Origin: an uncultured Oscillospiraceae bacterium
GTDB lineage: Bacteria > Bacillota > Clostridia > Oscillospirales > Oscillospiraceae
DNA: 64,000 bases
Reading direction: 5' to 3'
Assembly (NCBI GenBank): GCA_949935795.1
Contig: CATLFX010000002.1
Location: forward strand, 50,157-114,156
Of the stretch, positions 1 through 7,905 are shown one piece after another. Position 1 is the first letter of the stretch. Every line of letters begins with the position of its first letter. Under the pieces are notes generated by a model that made no database searches, was not told the origin of the DNA, and saw only the letters and a list, made by a program, of their open reading frames with translations. Position numbers and translations under genes: made by a program.

Positions 1-50
1 GATTCGTGTATAATACACGTATCTTAGATTCGCGTTTGGAGCTGATACAT

Positions 51-305
51 ATGACCGACGCCATGCAAGCGTTATTTCTTTACGCCCAGGAACACATGGT
101 GCGTTCCCTGCTATGCCAGGAACATGAGTATGACAACGCTCATCTGAGCGCTGAAAAGCAAGAGGAAGCTTTCCGCACCCTGCTGGACGAAACAGCCCAA
201 AAGTGCTTTGACGATTTGCAGGACGAGCAGAATCTGCTCTCGTTCTTCTATGGGCGGGCCCTGTTCCGAGCCGGGTTTCAAATTGCCATGGAACTGTCCC
301 GGTGA
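51..305 (+). CDS. small DUF6809-like protein of unknown function
   Basis: An 84-residue, probably cytosolic helical protein. The end (YGRALFRAGFQIAMEL) resembles the C-terminus of DUF6809-type small clostridial proteins, which have no known function. A GTG at 6 would extend the frame, but it lies inside a TATAAT -10-like element (9-14). I chose the ATG at 51 because GGAG (38-41) sits nine bases before it. The gene converges on topA with one base between the stop codons. It stands alone and the window cuts its upstream region. The family assignment is by resemblance only. Confidence 0.6.
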   Translation: MTDAMQALFLYAQEHMVRSLLCQEHEYDNAHLSAEKQEEAFRTLLDETAQKCFDDLQDEQNLLSFFYGRALFRAGFQIAMELSR

Positions 306-306
306 C

Positions 307-2637
307 TCATTCCGCCGCTTTTTTCGCGGCCTTTTTGGCTGTGGTGGTCTTTTTCGCGGTGGAGGTCTTTTTCGTCGCCGCGGCCTTGGCGGAGGACGCG
401 GTTTTCTTCGCCGTGCTCTTTTTTGCCGCCGTCTTCTTGGCGGCGGGCTTTTTCTCTGCGGCCTGGGCGCTCTCCCCCTCAGAGACGTCCTCCGTCTTTT
501 TCTTGAACCCGCCCCGTTTATCCTCTGGCAGGAAGTTGGCGCAGTCCGGGTTGATGCAGAAGGGCCGCTTGAACCCCCGGCCGGACAGCTTGAACATGGT
601 CCAGCCGCACAGGGGGCAGTTGTCCTTGACGGGCACGTCCCAGGTCATGAAATCGCACCGCTTGGCCTCCACCTTGCTGTTCAAATACTCACAGCAGTAG
701 TAGGTGTACTGTTTATTGGTCTTTTTACTCACGCCGGTGCGCTTTACCAGCCGTCCCCCGCACTTGGGGCACTTTCCGGGCATCTCCACCACCAGCGGCT
801 TGGTAAAGGTGCACTCCGGCCAGCCGGGACAGGCCAAAAACCGCCCAAACCGGCCCATTTTCACCACCATCTTCCGGCCGCACAGGTCGCACACCTCGTC
901 CGATTCCTCGTCGGGCACCTTGATGCGCTCCCCGTCCAACTCGGACTCGGCCTTTTTCAGCTCCGCGTCAAAGCCGGTGTAGAACTCCCCCAGCACCTGC
1001 TTCCACTGGGCCTCGCCCGCCTCCACCTTGTCCAGGCGGCTCTCCATCTGGGCGGTGAAATCAGTGTCCACGATGTCGGGGAACTTCTCCTTCATCAGCC
1101 CTGTGACCACCTCGCCCAAAGGGGTGGGGCGCAGGTACTTGCCCTCCTTCACCACGTACTGCCGGTCGGTGATGGTGGAGATAGTGGGGGCGTAGGTGGA
1201 CGGACGGCCCACCCCTTTCTCCTCCAGCGCCTTGATGAGGGTGGCCTCGGTGAACCGGGCGGGGGGCTGGGTGAAGTGCTGGCCGGGGGTGAGGCCGTTG
1301 AGCTTCAGCGCCTCGCCCTCCCTGAGGTCGGGCAGGGGCGACTGGGGGGCCTCCTCGTCCTCGTCCCGGCTCTCCTCGTAAACCGCTGTAAAGCCATTAA
1401 ACTTCACAGATGAGTGGCTGGCCCGGAAACGGTAGCCCGCCGACTCCGCCTCGATGGTGACGCTGTCGTACACCGCCCCCGCCATCTGGCAGGCCAGGAA
1501 GCGGCTCCAGATCAGCTTGTACAGGCGGTACTGGTCGGCGGTGAGGCTCTTTTTCAAATCCTCCGGGGTCAGGTTCACGTCGGAGGGCCGGATGGCCTCG
1601 TGGGCGTCCTGGGCGCTGCCCTTGGACTTGAACCGCCGGGTTTTTTCCGGGTAATACTGCTTGCCGTAACGGCTCTGAATGAAAGTTTTGGCCGCCGCCA
1701 GCGCCTCCTCGGACAGGCGCAGGGAGTCGGTACGCATATAGGTGATGAGGCCAACAGTGCCTACGCCCTGGATGTCGATACCCTCATAGAGCTGCTGGGC
1801 GATGGACATGGTGCGCTTGGGGATCATGTTCAGCTTCCGGGACGCCTCCTGCTGGAGGGTGGAGGTGGTAAAGGGGGGCGCGGGAGAGCGATGCTTATCC
1901 TGCCGCTTCACGCTGGATACTGTGAAGGGAAAATCCTTCACAGTCTTTACAATCTCCTGGACCTGCTCCTCGCTGTTGAGTTCCATCCGTTTTTCCCGAC
2001 CGTAGAACTCCGCCTGGAATCCCCCCAGGTTGGGGGCCACACGGGACAGGTCGGCGGTGATGGACCAGTACTCCTGGGGAGTGAAAGCGCGGATCTCCTC
2101 CTCCCGCTCCACCGCCAGCCGGGTAGCCACCGATTGCACCCGCCCGGCGGACAGCCCCCGCTTGATCTTCTTCCACAGCAGCGGCGAGAGCTGATAGCCC
2201 ACGATGCGGTCCAGCACCCGCCGGGCCTGCTGGGCGTCCACCAGGTCCTGGTCGATATCCCTGGGATTGGCAATGGAGTCCCGGACCACCTTCTGGGTGA
2301 TCTCGTTGAAGGTCACCCGGCAGGTCTTCTCCTTGGGTACGCCCAACACACTCTGGAGGTGCCAAGAGATGGCCTCCCCCTCCCGGTCAGGGTCGGTGGC
2401 CAGATAGACCCTGTCGCTGGCCTTGGCGGACTTGCGCAGGTCGCGGATCACATCCGCCTTGTCCTTGATATTCTCGTAGTCCGGCTCAAAGGTGGACATA
2501 TCCACGCCCAGCTTGCTCTTGGGCAGGTCCCGGATGTGACCCATGGACGCCTTGACCTCAAAGCCGGGCCCCAGGTATTTGCCGATGGTTTTCGCCTTGG
2601 CGGGCGACTCCACGATGACCAAATTTTGATTTGCCAT
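307..2637 (-). CDS. topA: DNA topoisomerase I
   Basis: Type IA topoisomerase that relaxes negative supercoils behind polymerases. The Toprim domain opens at residue 5 (LVIVESPAKAKTIGKYLG) and carries DPDREGE near residue 85. The nucleophile is the Tyr of GLITYMRTDS near residue 300. The C-terminal part has three Cys-rich zinc-ribbon repeats (CDLCGRK, CPKCGGR, CPLCGW), then a Lys/Ala-rich tail of AAKK repeats that probably binds DNA. The 776-residue length is typical. The frame extends upstream to a TTG, but the ATG at 2637 matches family starts (MANQNLVIVESPAKAK). It lies just after dprA, so the two are probably cotranscribed, as is common in Firmicutes. Confidence 0.97.
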   Translation of the reverse strand: MANQNLVIVESPAKAKTIGKYLGPGFEVKASMGHIRDLPKSKLGVDMSTFEPDYENIKDKADVIRDLRKSAKASDRVYLATDPDREGEAISWHLQSVLGVPKEKTCRVTFNEITQKVVRDSIANPRDIDQDLVDAQQARRVLDRIVGYQLSPLLWKKIKRGLSAGRVQSVATRLAVEREEEIRAFTPQEYWSITADLSRVAPNLGGFQAEFYGREKRMELNSEEQVQEIVKTVKDFPFTVSSVKRQDKHRSPAPPFTTSTLQQEASRKLNMIPKRTMSIAQQLYEGIDIQGVGTVGLITYMRTDSLRLSEEALAAAKTFIQSRYGKQYYPEKTRRFKSKGSAQDAHEAIRPSDVNLTPEDLKKSLTADQYRLYKLIWSRFLACQMAGAVYDSVTIEAESAGYRFRASHSSVKFNGFTAVYEESRDEDEEAPQSPLPDLREGEALKLNGLTPGQHFTQPPARFTEATLIKALEEKGVGRPSTYAPTISTITDRQYVVKEGKYLRPTPLGEVVTGLMKEKFPDIVDTDFTAQMESRLDKVEAGEAQWKQVLGEFYTGFDAELKKAESELDGERIKVPDEESDEVCDLCGRKMVVKMGRFGRFLACPGWPECTFTKPLVVEMPGKCPKCGGRLVKRTGVSKKTNKQYTYYCCEYLNSKVEAKRCDFMTWDVPVKDNCPLCGWTMFKLSGRGFKRPFCINPDCANFLPEDKRGGFKKKTEDVSEGESAQAAEKKPAAKKTAAKKSTAKKTASSAKAAATKKTSTAKKTTTAKKAAKKAAE

Positions 2638-2646
2638 GTTCCTCAA

Positions 2647-3882
2647 CTACTCCATTTTCAATTTGACGGCGGCACGGAACCGCTTTCCGCTCTCCTCGGC
2701 CACATAGCCCTGGATCTGCAGCACCGTGAGGGCGGACAGCACCCGCCGGGCAGGGATCTGGGTGCGCTCCACCAGGTCGTCTGTCTGGACCGCTCCCCCG
2801 TCCAAGGCCAGCAGCACCTCCCGCTGGTCGTCCGTCAGTTTATCCTTGCAGTCCGCCCAGCGGAGGTACACCGTGTCCTCCTCCGGCGGCTTTTCCTTTG
2901 CTTTGCGGGGCTCTCCCTGATCCGGGACGTCCGCGGCGCCCTCCAGGCGCTGTTTCTCTGCCTCCGGCGGCAGGGACGCGCCCCGGCCCAGCCGCAGCTT
3001 TCCCGGAAACTTGTCCACAAATTCGCACAGCACGTCGTCCGCCTCCATGATGAGCTTGGCGCAGCCCTCCTGGATCAGGCGGTTCGTGCCCTCGCTCATG
3101 GGCGCGTCGATAGGACCGGGGACGGCGAACACCTCCCGGTCCTGCTCAATGGCATGGTTCACCGTCAGCAGAGTCCCGCTGGCCCGGGCGCTCTCCACGG
3201 CGATCACTCCCACGGACAGCCCGCTGATGATGCGGTTGCGGACGGGAAAGTGCTCACCCCGGTGGTCGGTCCCCGGCGGGTATTCGGATATGAGCGCCCC
3301 CACCGCCGCCACATCCTCATAGAGGTTCTGATGATTTCTGGGGTACACCCGGTCAATGCCGCCCGCCAGCACAGATATCACCGGCCCGCCCACCTTCAGC
3401 GCACCCCGAACGGCAGAGGCATCGATGCCCTGGGCCATGCCGGTGACCACCAGCGCACCCTTACGGGTCAGGTCGGCGGACAGTTTGGCGGCAGCCTGTG
3501 TTCCATAGGGGGTTGCCTGACGGGAACCCACCATGCCGATGGCCGCCTCGTTGTCAAAGGCGAACTGCCGCCCCTTCCAGTACAGCACCATGGGAGGCTG
3601 GGCAATGGCCCTGAGCCGCTCCGGGTAAGTGGAGTCCTGGAGGGTGAGCAGTTGGATTCCATACCGATCGCAGTCCCCCAGCACTACGTCGGCCTGGTCC
3701 AGCGACTTGTTCATCAGGGAGCGGATGACCGAGTCCGCCAGGCCGCCCACCATCCGGTAGGCCTCCTCATCGGCGGCGTAGGCCAGCTCCGGCGTACCGA
3801 AATGCTCCAGCACCCGCCTAGCGTTCTGTCCCGCCAGCCCTTTGCGCAGAGTAAGCCAGATCCAATGCTTCAGATTCGACAT
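2647..3882 (-). CDS. dprA: DNA-processing protein DprA (DNA protecting protein)
   Basis: DprA/Smf loads RecA on incoming single-stranded DNA during natural transformation and is widely kept even in bacteria not known to be competent. The protein has 411 residues: an N-terminal helical part, then the Rossmann-like core with GMVGSRQATPYG, GMAQGIDASA and AVPGPIDAPMSEGTNRLI. A charged linker rich in Glu, Lys and Pro leads to a C-terminal winged-helix-like segment (LLALDGGAVQTDDLVERT). The start is supported by GGGAGGAGG seven bases upstream. Its stop is nine bases from the topA start, which fits the common dprA-topA order. Confidence 0.95.
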   Translation of the reverse strand: MSNLKHWIWLTLRKGLAGQNARRVLEHFGTPELAYAADEEAYRMVGGLADSVIRSLMNKSLDQADVVLGDCDRYGIQLLTLQDSTYPERLRAIAQPPMVLYWKGRQFAFDNEAAIGMVGSRQATPYGTQAAAKLSADLTRKGALVVTGMAQGIDASAVRGALKVGGPVISVLAGGIDRVYPRNHQNLYEDVAAVGALISEYPPGTDHRGEHFPVRNRIISGLSVGVIAVESARASGTLLTVNHAIEQDREVFAVPGPIDAPMSEGTNRLIQEGCAKLIMEADDVLCEFVDKFPGKLRLGRGASLPPEAEKQRLEGAADVPDQGEPRKAKEKPPEEDTVYLRWADCKDKLTDDQREVLLALDGGAVQTDDLVERTQIPARRVLSALTVLQIQGYVAEESGKRFRAAVKLKME

Positions 3883-3906
3883 ACCGGGCCTCCTCCCCGC
3901 TTTCTC

Positions 3907-4674
3907 TCAATCGTTTCGCGCCATCTCCCACAGCACCACCGACGCGGCCACAGCCGCGTTCAAGGACTCGCACCTGGGGGACATGGGGATTTTTATCGTT
4001 TTTTCGCACAGCTCCAAAGCCTGCCGGGACACCCCCCGGCCCTCGCTGCCGATGGCCACCGCGCAGCGACCCAGCGGGATCTCCCGCACATCCACGGTGT
4101 CGTCCCGAAGGGCGGCGGCATACAGCGGGAGTCCCGCGGCGGCAAGCCGTTCCGCCGCCGCCTCCAGCGTACACTCATATACAGGCAGGCGAAACGCCGC
4201 GCCCATGGTGGCCCGCACCGCCTTGGGGTTCCAGGGGTCGGCGCAGCCGTTGCACAGGAGGAGCCCATCCGCCCCAAAGGCGTCGGCAGTGCGCCAAATG
4301 GTGCCCACATTGCCCGGGTCCTGCACGCCGTCCAGCAGCAGATAACGGTTCCCCGCCAGCCGGTCCGGCACCGTCAGATTTTTCCCCTTACAGATAAAAA
4401 CGATACCTTGGGGGCTTTCCGTATCCGCGATGGAGGCCAGCAGGCTGTCCTCCACCTCCACCACCCTGGTCCGGGCCGGCAGCTCGGGCAGTGCTGAACC
4501 GGGGACACAGATCACCGCCTCCAGCTCCCCGCCCCAGCGCAGGGCCTCGGCCAGCAGCTTGGGCCCTTCGGCGGCAAAGGCTCCCTCCGCCCGGCGGAAA
4601 GCCCGGCGGCTGTTCAGCCTGCGCACACGGGTCAGCAGCGGGTTCGCCCTGCTGGTGACGACCTCCCGTTCCAT
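3907..4674 (-). CDS. TrmH/SpoU-family RNA 2'-O-methyltransferase
   Basis: SPOUT-fold methyltransferase that methylates a ribose 2'-OH in rRNA or tRNA with S-adenosylmethionine. The N-terminal substrate-binding part has FAAEGPKLLAEAL. The C-terminal knotted domain carries the three SpoU motifs: LLDGVQDPGNVGTIWRTADA, AIGSEGRGVS and IPMSPRCESLNAAVAASV. The 255-residue length matches YsgA/RlmB-like members, but the target nucleotide cannot be read from sequence. GGGGGAG precedes the ATG. It lies 24 bases upstream of dprA and probably heads the dprA-topA transcript. Confidence 0.9.
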   Translation of the reverse strand: MEREVVTSRANPLLTRVRRLNSRRAFRRAEGAFAAEGPKLLAEALRWGGELEAVICVPGSALPELPARTRVVEVEDSLLASIADTESPQGIVFICKGKNLTVPDRLAGNRYLLLDGVQDPGNVGTIWRTADAFGADGLLLCNGCADPWNPKAVRATMGAAFRLPVYECTLEAAAERLAAAGLPLYAAALRDDTVDVREIPLGRCAVAIGSEGRGVSRQALELCEKTIKIPMSPRCESLNAAVAASVVLWEMARND

Positions 4675-4701
4675 GGCGTTCTCCCCCCTGTTTCAATGCG
4701 C

Positions 4702-4735
4702 AAAAGCATACCGGCGGCCCCGCCGGTATGCTTTT
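4702..4735 (-). terminator. intrinsic terminator after lysS
   Basis: A perfect 16-bp inverted repeat (AAAAGCATACCGGCGG, two-base loop, reverse complement) sits just past the lysS stop. The stem ends in a T run on the minus strand. It separates lysS from the methyltransferase gene. Confidence 0.85.
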
Positions 4736-4745
4736 GGGAAAAATC

Positions 4746-6254
4746 TCAATCCAGCGGCTTCATCGTGGGGAAGAGCAAAACCTCCCGGATGGAGTCGTTG
4801 TTGGTGAGCAGCATGACGCAGCGGTCGATGCCGATGCCCAGCCCGCCGGTGGGGGGCATGCCGTACTCCAGGGCGGTGAGGAAATCCTCGTCCATCATGC
4901 CGGCCTCGTCGTCCCCCTTGGCCCGCAGCTCCACCTGCTTCTGGAAGCGCTGGCGCTGGTCGATGGGATCGTTGAGCTCGGAGAAGGCGTTGCCCATCTC
5001 GCTGCGGCAGATGAACAGCTCGAACCGCTCGGTGAGCCGGGGGTCCTTGGGAGAACGCTTGGCCAGCGGGGACACGTCCACCGGGTGCATGGTGATAAAG
5101 GTGGGCTGAATCAGCTTCCCCTCCACCTTCTGGTCGAAGCACTCATACAAAGCATTGCCCCAGGTCTTGTCAGCGGTATCGGGCAGCTCCACGCCGATGG
5201 ACCTGGCGGCGGCCACCGCCTCCTCGTCAGAGCTGATGGCCATGAAGTCCAGCCCGGTGTACTGCTTGACGGCCTCATGCATGGGCAGGCGGGGCCAGCC
5301 GGGGGTCAGGTCGATCTGCTCCCCCTGCCACTCCACCTGATAGGCGCCCAAAATCTTCTGGGCAGCGGAGGACAGCAGGTCCTCAAACAAATCCATCATG
5401 TCGTTGAAATCGGCATAAGCCTGATACAGCTCGATGGTGGTGAACTCCGGGTTATGCCGGTTATCCATACCCTCGTTGCGGAAAATGCGGCCCATCTCAT
5501 ACACCCGCTCCAGGCCGCCCACGATGAGCCGCTTCAGGGGCAGCTCGGTGGCGATGCGCATGTACATGTCGATGTCCAGGGTGTTGTGGTGGGTGATGAA
5601 GGGCCGGGCGGTGGCGCCGCCGGAGATGGTGTTGAGCACAGGGGTCTCCACCTCCATGAACCCGCGCGCGTCCATGAAATCCCGGACGTGCTTGATGAAC
5701 TGGGAGCGGATGATAAAATTCCGCTTCACATCGGGATTCATAATCAAATCCACATACCGCTGGCGGCAGCGGGTCTCCACATCAGTGAGGCCGTGGAACT
5801 TCTCCGGCAGGGGCAGCAGGGACTTGGACAGCAGGGTGATGGTCTTGGCCTTGATGGAGATCTCCCCCCGCTTGGTGCGGAACACCTCGCCCTCCACGCC
5901 CACAATGTCGCCGATGTCATACTTCTTGAAGGCGGCCAGGGCCTCCTCTCCCACGTCGTCAATGCGCACGTAGAGCTGAATGCGGCCCGCCCCGTCCTGG
6001 AGGTCGGAAAACACCGCCTTGCCCATCCCCCGCTTGCTCATGAGGCGGCCCGCCAGCCGGACGGTCTGACCCTCCAGCTCCTCAAAGCGGTCCTTGACCT
6101 CATCGCTGTGGTGGGTCACCTGGAACTTGGTGATGACAAACGGGTCCTGCCCCTGCCCGCGCAGGGCGGTCAGCTTGTCCCGGCGGATCTGGAGCAGCTC
6201 GGACAGGGAGGGCCCCTCCTGGACAGGCTGGCGGCTGTTGGTCTGATCAGACAT
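4746..6254 (-). CDS. lysS: lysyl-tRNA synthetase, class II
   Basis: Charges tRNA-Lys with lysine using ATP. It has 502 residues, the usual size. An N-terminal OB-fold anticodon-binding domain (GQTVRLAGRLMSKRGMGKAVF) is followed by the class II core. Motif 2 is seen as YEMGRIFRNEGMDNRHNPEF and motif 3 as GGLGIGIDRCVMLLT near the end. AAAGGAGAG precedes the ATG by seven bases. It is 36 bases downstream of greA in the same direction, the conserved greA-lysS order of Firmicutes, so both probably use the promoter upstream of greA. No T-box leader is visible. Confidence 0.98.
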   Translation of the reverse strand: MSDQTNSRQPVQEGPSLSELLQIRRDKLTALRGQGQDPFVITKFQVTHHSDEVKDRFEELEGQTVRLAGRLMSKRGMGKAVFSDLQDGAGRIQLYVRIDDVGEEALAAFKKYDIGDIVGVEGEVFRTKRGEISIKAKTITLLSKSLLPLPEKFHGLTDVETRCRQRYVDLIMNPDVKRNFIIRSQFIKHVRDFMDARGFMEVETPVLNTISGGATARPFITHHNTLDIDMYMRIATELPLKRLIVGGLERVYEMGRIFRNEGMDNRHNPEFTTIELYQAYADFNDMMDLFEDLLSSAAQKILGAYQVEWQGEQIDLTPGWPRLPMHEAVKQYTGLDFMAISSDEEAVAAARSIGVELPDTADKTWGNALYECFDQKVEGKLIQPTFITMHPVDVSPLAKRSPKDPRLTERFELFICRSEMGNAFSELNDPIDQRQRFQKQVELRAKGDDEAGMMDEDFLTALEYGMPPTGGLGIGIDRCVMLLTNNDSIREVLLFPTMKPLD

Positions 6255-6290
6255 GGATCTTCTCTCCTTTGTATCGTCACGGGGCCGCCA

Positions 6291-6764
6291 TCACCGCTGG
6301 ATGGCGACCACCTCATACTCGATGTTGCCCGCCGGGGCCTCCACCACGGCGATGTCGCCCACGGCCTTACCCAGCAGGGCCTTGCCGAAGGGTGATTCCT
6401 CAGAGATGCGGCCGTTCATGGGGTCGGCCTCCTGGGAACCCACCACCTGGTAGGTCTCCTCCTCCCCGGTGACCACATCCTTCACCGTGATCTTGCTGCC
6501 CATGCCCACCACGTCGGTGTCGTCGGCGTTCTCCTCGATGACCACATAATTGGCCAGGATGTTCTCCACCTCGGCAATGCGGGAGTACAGCTTGCCCTGC
6601 TCGTTTTTCGCCTCGTCGTACTCGCTGTTTTCGCTCAGGTCGCCGAAGGACCGGGCCTCCTTGATGAGGTCGGCCACCTCCTTCTCCTTTACGGTTTTGA
6701 GGTAGGTCAGCTCCTTTTTCAATTCCTCCAGGCGCTCGGCGCTCAGCTTATATTCCTTAGCCAT
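6291..6764 (-). CDS. greA: transcription elongation factor GreA
   Basis: Binds in the secondary channel of RNA polymerase and stimulates cleavage of backtracked transcripts. The N-terminal coiled coil (residues 1-75) carries the conserved SFGDLSENSEYDEAKNEQGK tip region. The C-terminal FKBP-like domain follows, with GSQEADPMNGRISEESPFG and GKAVGDIAVVEAP. The protein has 157 residues. I chose the ATG at 6764 because the family starts MAKEYKLS; an in-frame ATG at 6776 would add four residues and cannot be excluded. Confidence 0.95.
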   Translation of the reverse strand: MAKEYKLSAERLEELKKELTYLKTVKEKEVADLIKEARSFGDLSENSEYDEAKNEQGKLYSRIAEVENILANYVVIEENADDTDVVGMGSKITVKDVVTGEEETYQVVGSQEADPMNGRISEESPFGKALLGKAVGDIAVVEAPAGNIEYEVVAIQR

Positions 6765-6853
6765 CTTTGTTTTCATCCTTTCTTTCCCCGCCCTGGGGCG
6801 GGGCGGTAAACCGCCGGCGGCAGACAGCTCGGTCGCAACAGTTGTTCTATGGA

Positions 6854-6882
6854 ATTATAGATACTTTATCCCTCTTTGTCAA
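6854..6882 (-). promoter_or_regulatory. sigma-A-type promoter for greA-lysS
   Basis: On the minus strand TTGACA (6882-6877) is followed after 17 bases by TATAAT (6859-6854), a perfect consensus match about 90 bases before the greA start codon. Confidence 0.88.
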
Positions 6883-6912
6883 GTGGTTCCACACAGTCTC
6901 AGGAAATCCCTG

Positions 6913-7335
6913 TCATTTTTTTCGGCTGGAGGCCCGTTTTTTCCGCTTTCCACCCCCCAGCATCCCGGCCAGCGCGCCGCCGCACAGACAGCCCGCCAGC
7001 TCCACGAGGGTCTGAACGCCCAGCGTCAGACCCTCGCTCATAAGCAGTCCCACCGCCAAAATGAGCAGGTAGCACACCACGCCCGCCGCCAGCCCGCCCA
7101 GCAGCCGCCGGGACTTCCACCTGGCGCAGGCCAGGAGGCCGCCCCCGAAACAGCCCAGCACGCAGGCCGCCGCCGTCAGCTGGGGCGCGGCGTCCTCCTT
7201 TAATATGCCGTTGGACACCGCCAGCGAGCCCAGCAGCAGGATCATCAGCTCGATCCCCAGGGCCAGCAGCCCGCCCAGCGCCACCCCTGTGGCCATCTGG
7301 ACCGCGTTGGTCCCCCGCTCCTCCGCCTTACCCAT
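6913..7335 (-). CDS. TIGR04086 family membrane protein
   Basis: A 140-residue integral membrane protein with four predicted helices (GVALGGLLALGIELMILLLG; AAACVLGCFGGGLLAC; LLGGLAAGVVCYLLILAVG; VELAGCLCGGALAGMLGG) and a basic C-terminal tail. The family is uncharacterised and is found next to yajC in Clostridia, as here. The ATG at 7335 follows AAAGGGGTG at good spacing; an upstream in-frame start at 7377 lacks support. That ribosome-binding site is buried in a long hairpin (7337-7419), so translation may be controlled. Confidence 0.85.
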   Translation of the reverse strand: MGKAEERGTNAVQMATGVALGGLLALGIELMILLLGSLAVSNGILKEDAAPQLTAAACVLGCFGGGLLACARWKSRRLLGGLAAGVVCYLLILAVGLLMSEGLTLGVQTLVELAGCLCGGALAGMLGGGKRKKRASSRKK

Positions 7336-7336
7336 A

Positions 7337-7419
7337 AAAGCACCCCTTTTCACATGGTTTCCAAGGCAATGCCGCACAGCCGTGCGGTCCTGCCCCTACC
7401 ATATGCAAAAGGGGTGCTT
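7337..7419 (-). promoter_or_regulatory. 83-nt rod-like hairpin sequestering the TIGR04086 gene ribosome-binding site
   Basis: In the yajC-TIGR04086 transcript a perfect 13-bp outer stem (AAGCACCCCTTTT with AAAAGGGGTGCTT) is nearly continuous with CATATGGT/ACCATGTG, GGGGCA/TGCCTT and CCGCAC/GTGCGG, capped by a GGCT loop. The 3' arm contains the AAAGGGGTG site used by the ATG at 7335. It may act as a translational switch or processing site. An alternative is an inserted palindromic repeat that happens to supply the ribosome-binding site. Confidence 0.6.
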
Positions 7420-7441
7420 GTCATGCCAGGTCAGGGACGAC

Positions 7442-7759
7442 TCACTTCTTGTCCTTCTTGTCCTTATCCTTTTTCTCCTCTTTTTCCGGGACAGGGGCCT
7501 CCTCGGTGCTCTGCGTGCCCTTGCTGGAGATGGCCCACTTGGTAAATTCAATGCGCACCCGGTCCGCGCCGGTCTCCATCACAATGGTCTGCTCCTTCAC
7601 CGCGCAGATGGTGCCCACGATGCCGCCGATGGTGGTGATGGTATCCCCCACCTTCAAGCTGCTGCGCATCTCCTCAGCGGCCTTTTTCTTCTTGTTCTCC
7701 GGCCGGATGAGCATGAAGTACATGACGGCGATCATGACGACGATCATAATAATTTCCAC
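7442..7759 (-). CDS. yajC: preprotein translocase subunit YajC
   Basis: Small single-pass membrane partner of the SecDF-YajC complex that assists Sec export. It has 105 residues. The N-terminal membrane helix (IIMIVVMIAVMYFMLIRP) is followed by the family signature RPENKKKKAAEEMRSSLKVG and a small beta domain (GDTITTIGGIVGTICAVKE). The C-terminal tail is highly charged (Glu, Lys, Asp). GGGGGAAA precedes the ATG. A promoter lies about 50 bases upstream, and the TIGR04086 membrane gene follows. Confidence 0.95.
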   Translation of the reverse strand: MEIIMIVVMIAVMYFMLIRPENKKKKAAEEMRSSLKVGDTITTIGGIVGTICAVKEQTIVMETGADRVRIEFTKWAISSKGTQSTEEAPVPEKEEKKDKDKKDKK

Positions 7760-7807
7760 TTAGTTTTTCCCCCAATGTAAAATTTTAAAATGGGCAGCTT
7801 AAAGCGT

Positions 7808-7836
7808 ATTATAACGGTTTCCGCCGGGAAACACAA
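7808..7836 (-). promoter_or_regulatory. promoter for yajC
   Basis: Minus-strand TTGTGT (7836-7831), 17-base spacer, TATAAT (7813-7808), about 49 bases ahead of the yajC ATG. Confidence 0.65.
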
Positions 7837-7905
7837 GCCCTATTTTTTCAAGAACCCCAAAAGCCGCCTCGCTTCGCCCCGTTCCTCCGGCGCGGCACAG
7901 GCGGT

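Noticed and set aside
1414..4497. A 1027-codon open frame on the plus strand over topA, dprA and the methyltransferase gene
   Set aside because: It is antisense to three genes with full family motifs; its translation is low-complexity Gly, Leu, His and Pro-rich text with no domain. High GC keeps stop codons rare on the opposite strand.
4693..4760. The palindrome after lysS as a regulatory site
   Set aside because: The perfect stem with a T run next to the stop codon is fully explained as a terminator.
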